The notes beneath the pieces were generated by a model, which searched no databases, was not told the origin of the DNA, and saw only the letters and a program-made list of their open reading frames with translations. DNA of 64,000 bases, taken from NCBI GenBank assembly GCA_029204225.1, contig CM055100.1, forward strand, positions 58,152,236 through 58,216,235, in the 5' to 3' direction. Source of the stretch: Diphasiastrum complanatum (Eukaryota; Streptophyta; Lycopodiopsida; Lycopodiales; Lycopodiaceae). Position 1 is the first letter of the stretch. Every line of letters begins with the position of its first letter. Both the position numbers and the translations under genes were made by a program. Below, one piece after another: positions 1 through 11,136 of this stretch.

Positions 1-120
1 CTTAGCATAAAATCCATCCATGTCTAGCACATAGTACTTACCATTCCGTTTCAGCATATCTGCCTCCATGGCATATGTCGAAATTGTGTGTGTCTTCCTT
101 GAAGAGCCAATCATAAGCTT
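1..120 (-). CDS. Possible host-gene exon running off the left edge
   Basis: Read on the minus strand from 120 down to 1 there are 40 codons without a stop, beginning KLMIGSSRKTH and containing YAMEADMLKRNGKYYVLDMDGF. The codon immediately upstream is TAG, inside a pyrimidine-rich run ending TTTTTAG, which reads well as a plant 3' splice acceptor directly before the open segment. No family is recognised. Its neighbour is non-coding sequence and then the E1 retroelement, which gives no functional hint. It could equally be a chance open frame or an old element fragment; the next 200 bases beyond the left edge would settle it. Confidence 0.2.
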
Positions 121-1355
121 CTAAAAATAGGTATTCTCAAGTACAATACGCACATATACTTTGTTATGGACACGCATTATAGTCCATACTTCTCTACTTT
201 CGCCAATATTAGTGGACACGCAGTTTATATTTGTGACGGGCCTAGAAATACTATTTTACATGGTTTTCTATTTTTGGCCCTAATTTTTGAATTTCACTTT
301 CCCTCCAAATCAATATGAAAGGAGGTAGGGTTTGTCCACTATAAGTAGCCAACTAAGGCTGGTCATTTGCTAGTTTTGATCATTTGAATCTTCGGCTTCT
401 TGTAGGGGAGTTGTACTATTTTGGAGATCTTAGTTGGAGATCTGCCTGAGCTATATTTTTTAGTTGTTCTTTTTGCATATGTGATTGGATCTTGTTCTTT
501 CCTATCGTTCCTTGATTCTTAAGATCCATTTTGTATCCGTTTCTAACCTTTTAAAAGTGAAGGTTTTGAAAAGTCAAATTGGAATATTTTGTTTTCTGTT
601 CTAAAAGATTTTGTTTTGGTTTGCTAAACAGATGTCTCATTCTCAAGACAATTTGAAGTCGTGCCCTACTTCACCACCTTCAGCCCATTTGCAAATTTTC
701 TTTGTGGTTGTCCAACGCCCTACTCCCCACATTGAGTGGCTAGCTTTTTGCACATCCAGTTATTGGCTGTCCAATGCCCTACTTCACTCACTTTTTGGCA
801 ACCTCTTCACCACCTATTGTTCGTTGGCTTTTCTACTACCACTGGGCAACATTTCTTCTTACTTGGCACACTATTCGGTGGACATTTTGGTAGCTTCTTC
901 ACCACCTATCACTTGCTGTTTTTTTGTCACATTTGGGCAGCTTACTGCTATTGATTCATTTTTACCTCTTGATATTTGGCATTCCTAGCTCTTGTGTATA
1001 GCTTGCAGTCTCCCTGCCCTTGGTATGTGGTTGCACTTTTCTTGTTCTTCTATTCCTCACTTGTGCACCTGGTGTGTACTTTGGGATTGCACTTGCGGCT
1101 AGTTCCGATGGGTCATCAGATTCTCCATCTTGCATCCTATGATGGCTTGGTATGTCCATATGAAGTCCTTCTAGACGAGTACTTCGGCTACAGTTTCTCC
1201 ATTGGGGCCTCTACTATTTCTAGATTTGCTACTACTGCTTTCATGCATCATGTCTTTTTAGATAATGCGTTGCTTCCCTGGACCTTATGGATCTCTTAGC
1301 ATGATGATCTTCTCGCGATACGTGCTTTCTAGGTACCGTGTGCCATTGTTACTTC
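121..1355. other. No supported gene
   Basis: This is AT-rich sequence with several short overlapping open frames around 611-1299. They have no recognisable domain and low-complexity composition (repeated TTCACCACCT-like words), so they are not called. The last five bases (1351-1355, acttc) are the left target-site duplication of E1. Confidence 0.5.
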
Positions 1356-1812
1356 TGTTAGAAATAATAAATGATAATGTTAGTTTCCCATACGTTACTT
1401 TGAATCAAAAGGTCGAGACCTGTGTAACCATGGGTTAGGTTTATTATTTAGACCATGTTAAGATAATTTTAGTTAAGTTGGACCCAATTTTGGTCTAGTG
1501 GCAACTCGTGGGTCCAACTAAAGTCTAATTATGTTAAGGGACCCTATCTTGACTTTTGGGGGTGCCCTATAATTAGTAATGGGTTTAAAAGGTTCTAGAA
1601 CTTCGAGTTTGGAAGAGTCTAGGCCCTTGGAAGGCCTATTTATATGTACTCATTGTTCATTTGTAATTCATTCCCTTTCAAGCATTGCTACTACTTTCTC
1701 TCTCCTTGAGGGCGCCTAACCCTCTCCCTCTTCTTCTTCTTCTTCCTCTTCTTCTTCTTCTTGTATATGGAGATTGAATGTTAGAAGGATCTTGGCACTT
1801 TGATTTCCTACA
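1356..1812 (+). repeat. E1 5' LTR
   Basis: This is a 457-bp LTR with TG...CA ends. It matches 3989-4430 throughout apart from scattered substitutions and about 15 bp (near 1662-1676) absent from the right copy. It contains TATTTATATG (near 1640) as a likely TATA region and a CTT-repeat microsatellite (about 1731-1762) near the transcript leader. Confidence 0.9.
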
Positions 1813-2575
1813 TGGTATCAGAGCCATGGATCTTCTATGCTTGATTTAGGGCGCCTTACCAAAAGTGATCGTCTTCACTTAGGGATCACAAAAATTCAAC
1901 ACCTTTGCTGATTTTTTGGAGTGAAGATCCGTTCAGTTTTGACTCTTTTCCGTTTTGCAGGAGGGTGCCACACATCAAAGGAGATAATAGGATTTTGGGC
2001 GCCCAAAAATCAGTTGGTTGTTTGCTGATTTTTTAGGTTGCAGGAAGGCACCATTAATTATCTTCTTCGGGGCTGCTTTTAGGTCGCCCACATCCGTGTA
2101 GGTTTATCCTACTTCCGTTGGTCCGCTACTGCCCTATTTTTCAGATTTGCTCCTTTGCAGGAGGACGCCCATCTACAAGCAATTTTTATCTTCTGATTTG
2201 GCTGAAAAATCAACACGCTTACTGATTTTACAAAGTGAAGATCCGCTTCTTTTTGCTTGTTTCCAGGTGTGGAAAAAGGCGCTAATTTTTTGTGATGATC
2301 CGATCACATTTCGAGGCTGAAAATTGGACAGCATATTACCATTTGTAGGGTGTTTGCAACATCCCTATCCGTGTGTGTATTGTTCACACTTTTTGGCAAG
2401 AAAGAAGGGTTCCGGAAAAAGCTTTGTTGGAGGCTAACCTAATTCTTTGCTTACTGGTTTTTGAGTTTGTAATGCAATTTCAGGCTGAAATATTCAGCAC
2501 ACAAGGCGCGAGTTCCCACATCCATCTAATGTGTGATTTCGACACATTCCGGTGCTAATTTTTTAGATTTGATAC

Positions 2576-3322
2576 TTGCTGGTTTTCGTGTCTTTTAGGG
2601 CACATTTAGGGTTTGAAAAAGTTTATCTTCTTGGCTGGTTCTTATGGCAAGAGATTTGGGAGCAATTCATACTTGTTCGGGCAGATATGTTGGATGGCAC
2701 CAACTATTCTTCTTGGAGTTGCAAGCTTAGGTTTTGCATCGACGTGATGATCAAGATTTTATCGGTAACAAAATCTATCTTATATCATTTGAGATTTTGC
2801 AAGACCTCTAAAAGTGCTTGGGAAACACTTCTAAAGATATACCGAATAAAGGATTCATCATCATGCTTTCTCCTCTCTACTTCATCCTCTTTGAAGGTAG
2901 AAGAGCAAAGGCATGCAAAGTTTGATCATTGTCTTTCTACAAGTACAAGTTTGAAACGGAATGTTGGTATTGTAGAGCATTCTTCTTCTCTTGAGCCATT
3001 TGTTGCAAATGATGGATGCATTAGTGAAGAACTTTATGAGCAAGCTTCTCAAGTTAATGTTTTGGAAAAGGCTAAAATCAAGCATTCTTTGAAACCGTTT
3101 TGTACGAATGGCGGAGGGGAAAAAATCATGTCAATTAGTACATTGGTTCAAAGTGGCGTATTGCTAGATTTTTTGGGTGTTCAAAGTGGCAAGCCACTGT
3201 TTTTTTTCTTGAAGATGGTGGACAACATATTCAGCCATGGTTTATTGATCATTTTCAGCCTATGTTACATCGTGAGCATCCTATTATGCATCGGGAACGG
3301 CCTGTGGAAGGTTTTTGGATAG
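2576..3322 (+). pseudogene. E1 decayed copia gag-like ORF
   Basis: This is a 248-codon open frame inside E1. Around residues 38-60 it reads LDGTNYSSWSCKLRF, followed further on by KSAWETLLKIYR. These two patches match the start (LxGxNYxxW) and middle (AWExL) of copia gag proteins of the UBN2 type. The zinc knuckle that normally follows is absent and the rest has no recognised motif. It is probably a relic of gag retained for RNA packaging rather than a working protein. Open frames at 3315-3805 continue without any recognisable domain. Confidence 0.45.
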
Positions 3323-3988
3323 CAAGGTCCACATTTGGAACACTTTGGACAGCAAAGTGTTGGTGATTTTGTGGTTGTTGGACAGTTTGCTACAGCCTCT
3401 TGTTGGCTGTTCGAGTGTTTGCGGGATAACAAAGCATCAATTTACCTTGGAGGAAACACACATGCCTCACCAAAATCAGTACCTTATGCTGATTTCCTTG
3501 TTTTGATGCTTACTTCTTATGATGACGGTGTTGTCTTACCTAGTGTTGGTGAGCAGATCATTGATAGTAAGATTTGGGAGGATGTGATGGTAAAAGAGTA
3601 TCATACTCTTCATTATGTTTCTTGTGGTAAGAAGACTTATGGAATCATGTGGGAACCATTGATGGATTGCAATTCCATATTTCGGCTTGTGGCTGGTTTT
3701 TTGGTTACCTACTTTGGATGGAGCATGCTTGTCTTCACTCTTCAACTTGATGCTACCGCACTTCGTATTCTACATCTCTTCTACATCGGGCATGATTGGG
3801 GCTGAGATTTCGGCTACTTCGACTACTTCAAGCTGAAGTTTTTTTGGTGGCATTAAGCTTGGATAGCAAGCTACATCTTTTCTTTTTCAGCTACATGGAG
3901 TTTTGGGCAGCATGCAACAATTTGCATTTTTGTTGCAATTTCATACTTCATGTCATGTTATGTTTTTTACATTATCATTTAAGGAGGG

Positions 3989-4430
3989 CGTTAGAAATAA
4001 TAAATGATAATGTTAGTTTCCCATAGGTTACTTTGACCAAAAAGGTCAAGACTTGTGTAACCATGGGTTAGGTTTATTATTTAGACCATGTTAAGATAGT
4101 TTTAGTTAAGTTGGACCCAATTTTGGTCTAGTGGTAACTCGTGGGTCCAAGTAAAGTCGAATTATGTTAAGGGACCCTATCTTGACTTTTGGGGGTGCCC
4201 TATAATTAGTAGTGGGTTTGGAAGGTTCTAGAACTTAGAGTTTGGAAGAGTCTAGGCCTTTGGAAGGCCTATTTATATGTACTCATTGTTCATTTGCAAG
4301 CATTGCTACAACTTTCTCTCTCCTTGAGGGCGCCTAACCCTCTCCCTCTTCTTCTTCTTCTTCCTCTTCTTCTTCTTCTTGTATATGGAGATTGAATGTT
4401 AGAAGGATCTTGGCACTTTGATTTCCTACA
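3989..4430 (+). repeat. E1 3' LTR
   Basis: This is a 442-bp copy of the left LTR. Its first base is C where T is expected, and it ends CA directly before the acttc duplication. It is preceded by the polypurine tract AAGGAGGG. Confidence 0.9.
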
Positions 4431-4435
4431 ACTTC

Positions 4436-5970
4436 CCATTCATGGGACTTATGGATACCTTGGGCTTTTGACCATGTTGGTGCACATTTCTCCATTCTAT
4501 CCTTGTCATCTCTTTATCCACAACTATAAACATAGATTACCAGGGGCAATGCATGTCTTCTAAATGTTGTCAACATTGAGATCAATGCTTTTCTTGGTAG
4601 AGGAGTGTTATATTCATACCAACGGTAATACACTAGGGTGCATTGTCGCAATAATTATTCAAGGACCCATTTATTAGTGGCAATAATATGCTTTTTAGTG
4701 CCTTCTAGAGACTCGTAGACTCTGTTAATAGATGCGCCTACATGTCATCCCTAATGTAGTAGTTCCCAAAAGATTCCCTTAAGGGCATCTAGCACAATGT
4801 TAAGTAAGATCTCCAGTAGTCATTCTATAGTTGATGGTCTTGATGTCATGAGTATCATTCTACGAGATGCTTAGTATTGCTGCTTTGTAGGACTTGCATA
4901 GCAATGATATGTTGATTGTACCATCGCTTCAATAGGGGATTACTTTCTTCGAGATTTAATGTCTGTATACGTTATCGTGTGATGCTTTTCTATGATTGTG
5001 TTCATGATAGAGATAAGTCCAAGAAAATGACAGCACTACTTCACTTGATCTTTAGAAAATCAAAGGTTCCTATCTTGGTGACCAACGTGACTCCCCTCTA
5101 ACATTTCAAGAATGCACTCCATTAGTTTGTCTGTTGTTCCAAAGCAAAAATATTTAAACTTCATGCTCTTCACTTGTCTTTAGAGCCAAAAATAGTTAAA
5201 CTTCATGCTCTTCACTTGTCTTTAGACCCAAAAATTGGCAAAAGTGAATTGGTCAAATCAAACGAATCTTAGAAAATTCTACGAAACCTAGTTTGTCTAA
5301 TAAGTCATAGACTCCTTAAAATTACCCCACAGAAGAATTAAGACTTGTTCTTCATTGTTAACTTTCATGAAGCAACACAACTTGCATAGGTTCCTGTTGT
5401 GTAGAACTATCTTATGTACTGGTATGTACATAGCTTGAGTTGTGCATCCTCCTTGTACAAAGTTATTCGCCTACTTCTAAACTTCTTGCTCTTCTCAAAA
5501 ACTAGTGCATATGCACCTTCACTAACAGAAATTCCAATTCACTTTAAATTGTAAAAATACAACAAGAAATCACCAAGAGACATTGAAGGCAATATAATCT
5601 GATATAATTTTGAGGTAGTTGGTTCAAAACTACATTACTTGTTTCTTACCACAAAACATCAAACACGTTATGTTCCAGGTTCATACTTGATATGACATTT
5701 CTTGCCCAGACTACAAAATTATGAAATTTCTTGCATTACTACTTAATACATGGACAGAACCAAAATTTCCATGTAAGAATCCATGAGTTGCAAAGCGAGA
5801 TACAAGTTATAAAAATGAAAGAGGAGCTACGAGATTACAAACCTCGCTAGAATGGCCTTAGAAAAAGTGAAATACTTGGGTCATAAGATCACAAAAAATA
5901 AAACCTGAAAATTTTAGCTCAATGTTGCCTACTAAGCCTTGGCCATTCTTCACAACTTTAAAATACCTAC
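4436..5970. other. No supported gene
   Basis: AT-rich, heavily stop-interrupted sequence on both strands. A small tandem duplication ('aaacttcatgctcttcacttg', 5156-5220) is visible. No protein domain or RNA gene is recognised. Confidence 0.5.
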
Positions 5971-6091
5971 CTGTAACGTTGTTGTGATATTCGTTATGTC
6001 CATGTTGAAGTTACCCCCATGAATAAATTGTAGAATACCGCAAAACATTGCAATGTCCCAATTGATGACAAGAACCTCATCGATTGATTCC
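5971..6091 (-). CDS. Candidate host exon, possibly BTB/POZ-like
   Basis: On the minus strand, TATGCAG precedes and GTAGGT follows a 121-nt segment, both strong plant splice signals. Between them is one open frame (phase: one base, then 40 complete codons) reading ESIDEVLVINWDIAMFCGILQF and then IHGGNFNMDITNITTTLQ. The pattern F-x-G-I-L-Q-F-I-x-x-G-x-x-x-M resembles the F-x-x-L-L-x-Y-I-Y-T-G stretch of BTB domains, but this is a weak match by eye. It lies about 0.9 kb downstream (minus direction) of the candidate first exon at 6980-7472, though the phases do not join directly, so another exon would be needed. It may be one exon of a gene with long introns, or a relic. Confidence 0.35.
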
Positions 6092-6979
6092 CTGCATAGA
6101 TTTTGTCAAGGTCACCAGTGTTGCTTCATGTTAGAAAAACAAAGACAAAATCAGAAATTGATTAAAAAAATTGGTCAAGCACATAACAAATTGTAGAGAC
6201 CATTATAAAGTGTTATGGATCTTAATGAGCAACTACATCTTATGGATCTAGACTAGATGTCATTTATGGTCTTTCCCACAAAAATTAACGCACGAAGTCT
6301 CTTGAAACTGCTATCTCTTTGAAATTATTAAATTCATACCACCAAAATTAAACTCTTAAATTCCAAACTTTTTATGGGTCACATTTTAAAATAGCAAGAC
6401 TTGTCCAAAGGTCAGGACAAATTAGCAATTACATAGAAAATGCTGGAAATAAGTTCAGATTCAGAACTTTTAAAAAAAAAATGGACTAATTTGAAATTCA
6501 AATCAAAAAATTCAAAAGTTTGAGTGCTTTTTGAAAAAATGTATCAAACATTTAAGATAAAAGTTAGGATTGACTTGAATCTAGCTGTAACTACGATCAG
6601 ACCTAGGTATGATCTACAGCCCTTTTCATGAGCTAAAAGTTTAGGAAGTTGGGAATATGAATCTTGCATTTTGAGCATCTTGAATTGAAATCTTCTCCTA
6701 CAACTCTGAAGTTAGTTTATGGCAGTTTCCTTCTATTTTTTTAGTGGCACATTATTGCACTAGAATCAATATGCACAGTATATAGACTATCAATCAAGAA
6801 GGCCAAGCCAAGATTGGAGTACGAGGATCCCATGTATCCTGCTTCCGCAATAATAAGAATTTGAACCTGCGCCATTGAAAATGCTTTTTTTTTCATACCT
6901 GAAACTTCATTGAATTTTTATAAAAAATCTCGTTTCATATGTGGCACTTCATTGAGCTTAAGTAAATCTCGTTTCATAC
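6092..6979. other. No supported gene (possible intron)
   Basis: AT-rich with no convincing coding segment. Around 6895-6985 the phrase ATCTCGTTTCATA and its neighbours recur, a short imperfect tandem repeat ending at the putative splice donor at 6979. Confidence 0.4.
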
Positions 6980-7472
6980 CTGAAGTTACCGAAGAGGGAG
7001 CGAAAATAGGTTGACTGCTCAGCAAGCCTGGCATGGCCACCAATGAAATAAAATCAGCATCAAGGACGAAATAAGGTTTAAAAAAAAGGGGAGGGGGATG
7101 TGAGAAAACTAACACAGCTCTCTCTGCACGAATACGCAAAAGTCTAGAATTGCTGCTGCAAATTTGGGTGTAGATGTGAGGCCAATCCGGTGCAACCATT
7201 GCGCAAGCCTCAACCAAAACAATACCATTATCACCACAACACTCGGCAGCAGAAGCAGCAGCAGCAGCAAAATTGATGTTATCATCCTCCTCATCACACA
7301 CACGCAGACGCAGCTCCAACAAAACAAATGGAGATACAGGATGAGTCAAAGATGAGCTTGTGGTTGAAGAAAAAGATGACGATGATGATGATGATGATGA
7401 AGAAGAAGAAGAAGGTGGTTGATTGAACAATTGAGAACAACCCAAATCATTTTCCTCAAACATTATTCCCAT
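6980..7472 (-). CDS. Candidate first exon of an unknown host gene
   Basis: A minus-strand frame opens with ATG at 7472 (MGIMFEENDLGCSQ) and stays open to a good donor, TTCAG|GTATGA, at 6980/6979. It has a serine run coded by TCA/TCT-type triplets (7378-7415 on the plus strand) and a patch VLVEACAMVAPDWPHIYTQI. The open frame could continue to 6918, but the donor is the more natural end. No family is recognised. Composition (more GC, biased triplet repeats) differs from the flanking AT-rich DNA, which argues for a real exon. An alternative is a chance ORF created by the triplet repeat. Confidence 0.3.
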
Positions 7473-7654
7473 GTATTTACAAGCAAAGATTGATTTTGAT
7501 GGTATCTTCTTCTGATTTGCTACATCTATCTATATGCATTGTTTCTCAAGGGGAAAGGGTTTGTGCAGTTGCCATGCCCTTACATGCACCCATTAGCACA
7601 CTTGAGAATGGTTTGGACTTAGACTAATGAACCCTCCTCACAAATCACATAGCC

Positions 7655-7700
7655 CAATGAATGCTCTCCATGCTCTTCTTCGTATGGAGAGCATTCATTG
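7655..7700. repeat. Perfect 17-bp hairpin
   Basis: CAATGAATGCTCTCCAT (7655-7671) and its exact reverse complement (7684-7700) are separated by 12 bases. The sequence around it does not look like a transposon end and has no run of T that would mark a terminator. The role is unknown: a fold-back, a miniature element core or a small-RNA hairpin are all possible. Confidence 0.7.
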
Positions 7701-7929
7701 ATTAGATGTCATTGCATTGGGATGTATGGGTAGAGTTGTTGATTGGCATGTGAAAAGTGCTAGCTTGAATCCCAACCACTATGTAATAATAATTATCCCT
7801 GCTTTTATTAATAAATGATGAGAAAATCCATGACCATACAAGAAGATTAAACTATATAAAATGATATCGCATAATGGCAAAAATGAATTAAGCTAACCAA
7901 AAGTTTAGTAAAATTAAAAATAGTAAATT

Positions 7930-8760
7930 AATTACTGAAAACCAATTGCTTTATGTAAATCACTAACTAAAATAGATCCACTAATAGGTAATGCAGTAAG
8001 CTTTGAAGCAGTCGCTCCTGCAAATTGAGCTCGTCAAAGAATTGAAAGTGCTGTGAACGTTGTAATGCAATAGAAATACGCTGACAGTAGAAAGAAACAA
8101 TGACGGAAGGTAATGCTTTGTCCCTGGTGTTCCACTATAAGCTCCTTTTCTTGAGCTGCGTGAGATGCAGCGGCCCCTTGCGTGGTGGAAGAACGACGAA
8201 GGAGGTCTTGACGAGAGGGATCAGCAATGCGAATTCCCTCACACGAGAGAACAAGGTCAACTCGACATCGAGAAGATTGCAAAGAAGGCCCTAGTAAAAT
8301 GTGTGTTTGTTCTCGAACAACATGAAAACCATTATCATGAGCAATAGCAGCAAGGGCATCACGAATGGAATCATGTGAGACAATACGTTCTCCACCTGAG
8401 AGGCACCGCATAAGATGAGTACCCAAGGAATCCAATACATGCCCACATGAACACTTAGAGAGACAATTAACATTGGATGTGGAAGTCCCAATCTGGTTCT
8501 AAGGGCAGTTATAAACAAGTCATTGTTGAGTTGCAAGAGTGGAAGGACGTGCATCCATCAACCAAGCCCCTGCACCTGGACCAGCACATGAAAGAAAACG
8601 AGCCAGAACTACATCAAAAGGTGAATCACCGATAAGTTGACCAAAGAAATAAGAGTGAAGATGCTCCATGATAGTCTTCTAAAAGCTAGTCACTGACCAA
8701 AGATTCAAAGGGAGGCACAAAAGGCTGTACAAGCGGAGGAAGTAAAGCTCGAGCAGTGTA
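7930..8760 (-). pseudogene. Decayed LINE carboxy-terminal region (CCHC knuckle and RLE-type domain)
   Basis: The clearest part is minus 8435-8034. It has a knuckle of form C-x-C-x9-H-x3-C (SKCSCGHVLDSLGTHLMRC), then a segment around SHDSIRDALAAIAHDNGFHVV, then CRVDLVLSCEGIRIADPSR. The same order is seen in the better copy at 62505-63023. Before it (8760-8436) the frame breaks several times, and after it remnants such as SKLTALPISG continue to about 7930. There is no RT here, so only the 3' end of the element is present. In R2-like elements this order (CCHC, then a PD-(D/E)XK-type endonuclease) follows the RT; the assignment rests on that pattern. Confidence 0.6.
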
Positions 8761-9819
8761 AACTATGTAGTGACATCTAAGGGCAAAAGTACAAGGCGAA
8801 TCACAATCTAGCACTCCACACCCCTAATTATATCTCTTCTAAGTAATTAAAAGAATATAAAACCATATTTGCATATTCTTGTTAATCATTGTTAACACAG
8901 GACATTTAATGGTTGGGAGGTGGCCAAAAATGACAATCCCTTTGTAGCTATGTATTATAGAGCAACTGTAGCGAGCTTGATACCTACAACAAGGAACTAG
9001 GCAAAAAGGGCCTCTGAAGATTGAAATTAGACTTGTTTCATAATCAAGATCTCAATACAATACTTTTCACTACCACTCAAGCAATTTGCATAATCACAAC
9101 ACATGTTCTACACACATACAAAGGAGGAAAGGATGACACTGGAATAGCATCACACACTTTATATTAGCAAAAAAAAAATTAAACTAAAATATTAATTACG
9201 TTGATTCCTAGCTATTACTAGTGATGACCTCTCACTAGGTTCAATGTCAACATTAGGAAAGTAGTAAACAATATTGAACTAACTTAATATACACACCCAT
9301 TACTCCTACAATCTCAGCCCTCCTCGATCATCTTACTATATTTTTTAGATAACATGCAATAAGATAAGTTCAACTACAAAGACTTTTTTATTGTGGAAAT
9401 TTGGGATTTACCCAAACAATGTAAAAATGGAGGTGAATTAGATAGAGTTCTTTATTATGGCTAGGAAAGTGTAGGGTTAAACCCCAACCATTGCTTAGTG
9501 ACATTTTGGAGCCTTGTAATCCAAACTCTAAGGGATATGGGTTGGCCATATTTGTATTGATATACATAGTGATTAAACCTATTATGTATTTTACAAAATT
9601 ACGATTTAATATCTTAAAAGTGGATATTGTTTATGACGATGATGGTTTGATATATGTACTGTCATATAGACTACATAGTTTGGTACTTGCATTATCACAT
9701 AGACACTGTACAATTTGTTTTACATGAGAAAGTTGAATGGTTGTGAATGATTCACATGATAGTGGCCCATGCTATGGCCTCCAAGCCTTTGGTGGTACTA
9801 GAAAATGAAAAACTAATTT
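8761..9819. other. No supported gene
   Basis: AT-rich, with short open frames only (for example 9491-9727) that lack any motif. Confidence 0.5.
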
Positions 9820-10242
9820 TAATATGTGATTAAAAAAAAAATGGACAAAATACCATAGAAGAAAGATGTGCTAGAGATTGTCATGATACATATCAAGAGA
9901 TATCGAGAGAATTATTTGTAGTATAGGGTGGAGACAACCAATGTGGCTTCCAAAGTTGTCTCACATTGAAGTTCTCACAAGGAACATGTTTGCTCACATT
10001 AAAATCCATAAACTCACAAATCTCACAAATAATTTACTCGCAAATTGTCAAAACCCACTCCATAAGAGTAGTTACTATTAGAGTAGCCAAGATGAGAATC
10101 ATCTATTGTCTTGCCTTACAAAGACAAGACAATGTGTTTAGGTTGGTCGAAAAAGTTTGTGAAAAATCAATGTTAAAGCACGTGCCTCAAATTTTGGAGA
10201 CTAATTTAGGTATTTTAGAATCTGGAAGGTAAAAAATCAACA
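9820..10242 (-). repeat. Probable 3' LTR of a decayed copia element
   Basis: On the minus strand a purine tract AAGGGGGAG (10243-10251) is followed at once by TGTTGATTTT, the usual PPT/LTR boundary. The far end is set tentatively at the TG of TGTGATTAAA near 9823 (ends CA when read on the minus strand). No second LTR or duplication was found, so the left limit is uncertain. Confidence 0.4.
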
Positions 10243-10420
10243 CTCCCCCTTAATCTAAATCCAATAATGCTTGGATTTTCAAATTCAACATCACACAAAA
10301 TTTAAGATAATTCTTAGAATTTAATATCTTTGTTAATATGTTTGTAGTCATATATTGTATTTCATAGAAAGTCAAACAAACATCCATGAAAGAAAATGAA
10401 AAGTCTTCTTTTACTTTGAA
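10243..10420 (-). pseudogene. Copia RNase H carboxy-terminal remnant
   Basis: The minus-strand reading contains TNILTKILNSKNYLKFC, matching the conserved copia tail (ADxxTKxLxxxxFxxFRxxLG) that ends pol just before the PPT and 3' LTR. Upstream it fades into stops. E2 begins about 60 bp further right, so E2 may have landed in this older element. Confidence 0.5.
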
Positions 10421-10477
10421 AGATCCATTAACCTAAGTGATTCTACAAAACACAAACAAGAAAATATTAGGCAAGAG

Positions 10478-10802
10478 TGTGAAGGATTTCAGACCATTCA
10501 AGATCCAATCCATGTCCCTGATCTTTGGTTACAAAAGGAGCAAACCAACAATCCTGCCAATGTAGAAAAATCAGCATCTACATACAAAATGAGATGCAAA
10601 CTCTAAGAGATATTGATCAAACATGAACCAAAATATAAAATATGTTTGCTGTTTGTACAATTACAATACCCTACTATAGTAGAATCCAAAGAGAACCATG
10701 TATAATGATGAAATGAGAGAGATAAGAGAGAAGATGTGTCTCTCCACAAGTTACATCCTTTTATAGAGTGTCCAAACCCTATTTGGCCACTTGGCTCGCA
10801 CA
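10478..10802 (-). repeat. E2 3' LTR (shortened)
   Basis: This is 325 bp matching the right LTR, but it lacks about 85 bp including the G-box palindrome and the U3 part beyond CCACTTGG. The boundary GCACA|CTCTCTCTTC is the complement of PPT|TGTGC. Confidence 0.8.
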
Positions 10803-10983
10803 CTCTCTCTTCAACTAGTTTTGGCATAGTTTTGACAATAGAACTTTGATCCAACTTAAGAATGATCTCCATCCCAAGTATAGATTTCCTTTCTAAAGTC
10901 CTAAAGTATCTTTCATAATTGATATAGAGAATAGTGTCCAAATTAAATGCCTCACTATTTCTTACATTAAATTTACAGATCAA
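10803..10983 (-). pseudogene. E2 pol carboxy-terminal tail remnant
   Basis: The minus reading VRNSEAFNLDTILYINYERYF runs into IIKLDQ-like text and PKLVEERV, ending where the PPT begins. E5 has the same segment (43495-43670). E6 ends LKLVEEGV at the equivalent place, so this is the retained end of a copia polyprotein spliced onto the novel module. Confidence 0.55.
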
Positions 10984-11136
10984 GATATAACTAGAATATG
11001 AAAAACCAAATAGAATGTGAATGAAATGATTCCTCCATGCTTCAAACTTTGAACTCTCTAGAAAATTACAGCAACCAAATAATAAATGTGAGTGATGACC
11101 CTTTGCTTGCTTGTCTCCTCCAACTTTGTCCTTTCT

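Larger units (their letters stand above)
1356..4430 (+). mobile_element. E1: complete non-autonomous Ty1/copia-type LTR element
   Basis: The element is 3075 bp with two LTRs (1356-1812 and 3989-4430), a tRNA-iMet PBS (TGGTATCAGAGC, 1813-1824) directly after the left LTR, a purine tract AAGGAGGG at 3981-3988, and a perfect 5-bp target duplication acttc at 1351-1355 and 4431-4435. The inside holds only a decayed gag-like segment; no protease, integrase, RT or RNase H motif is seen, so it must have moved with proteins from elsewhere. The right LTR begins CG instead of TG, a point change in the terminal dinucleotide. Confidence 0.9.

Noticed and set aside
611-1299. Overlapping plus-strand open frames of 72-125 codons
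   Set aside because: No domain, low-complexity wording from repeated TTCACCACCT-like words, and no splice or promoter context.
1728-1765. CTT microsatellite
   Set aside because: It is a normal part of the E1 LTR and occurs again in the right LTR; not a separate feature.
6838-6880. tRNA-like words (GGTTCAAATTC on the minus strand) resembling a B box
   Set aside because: No A box at the right distance and no acceptor or anticodon stem can be drawn, so neither a tRNA nor a SINE is supported.
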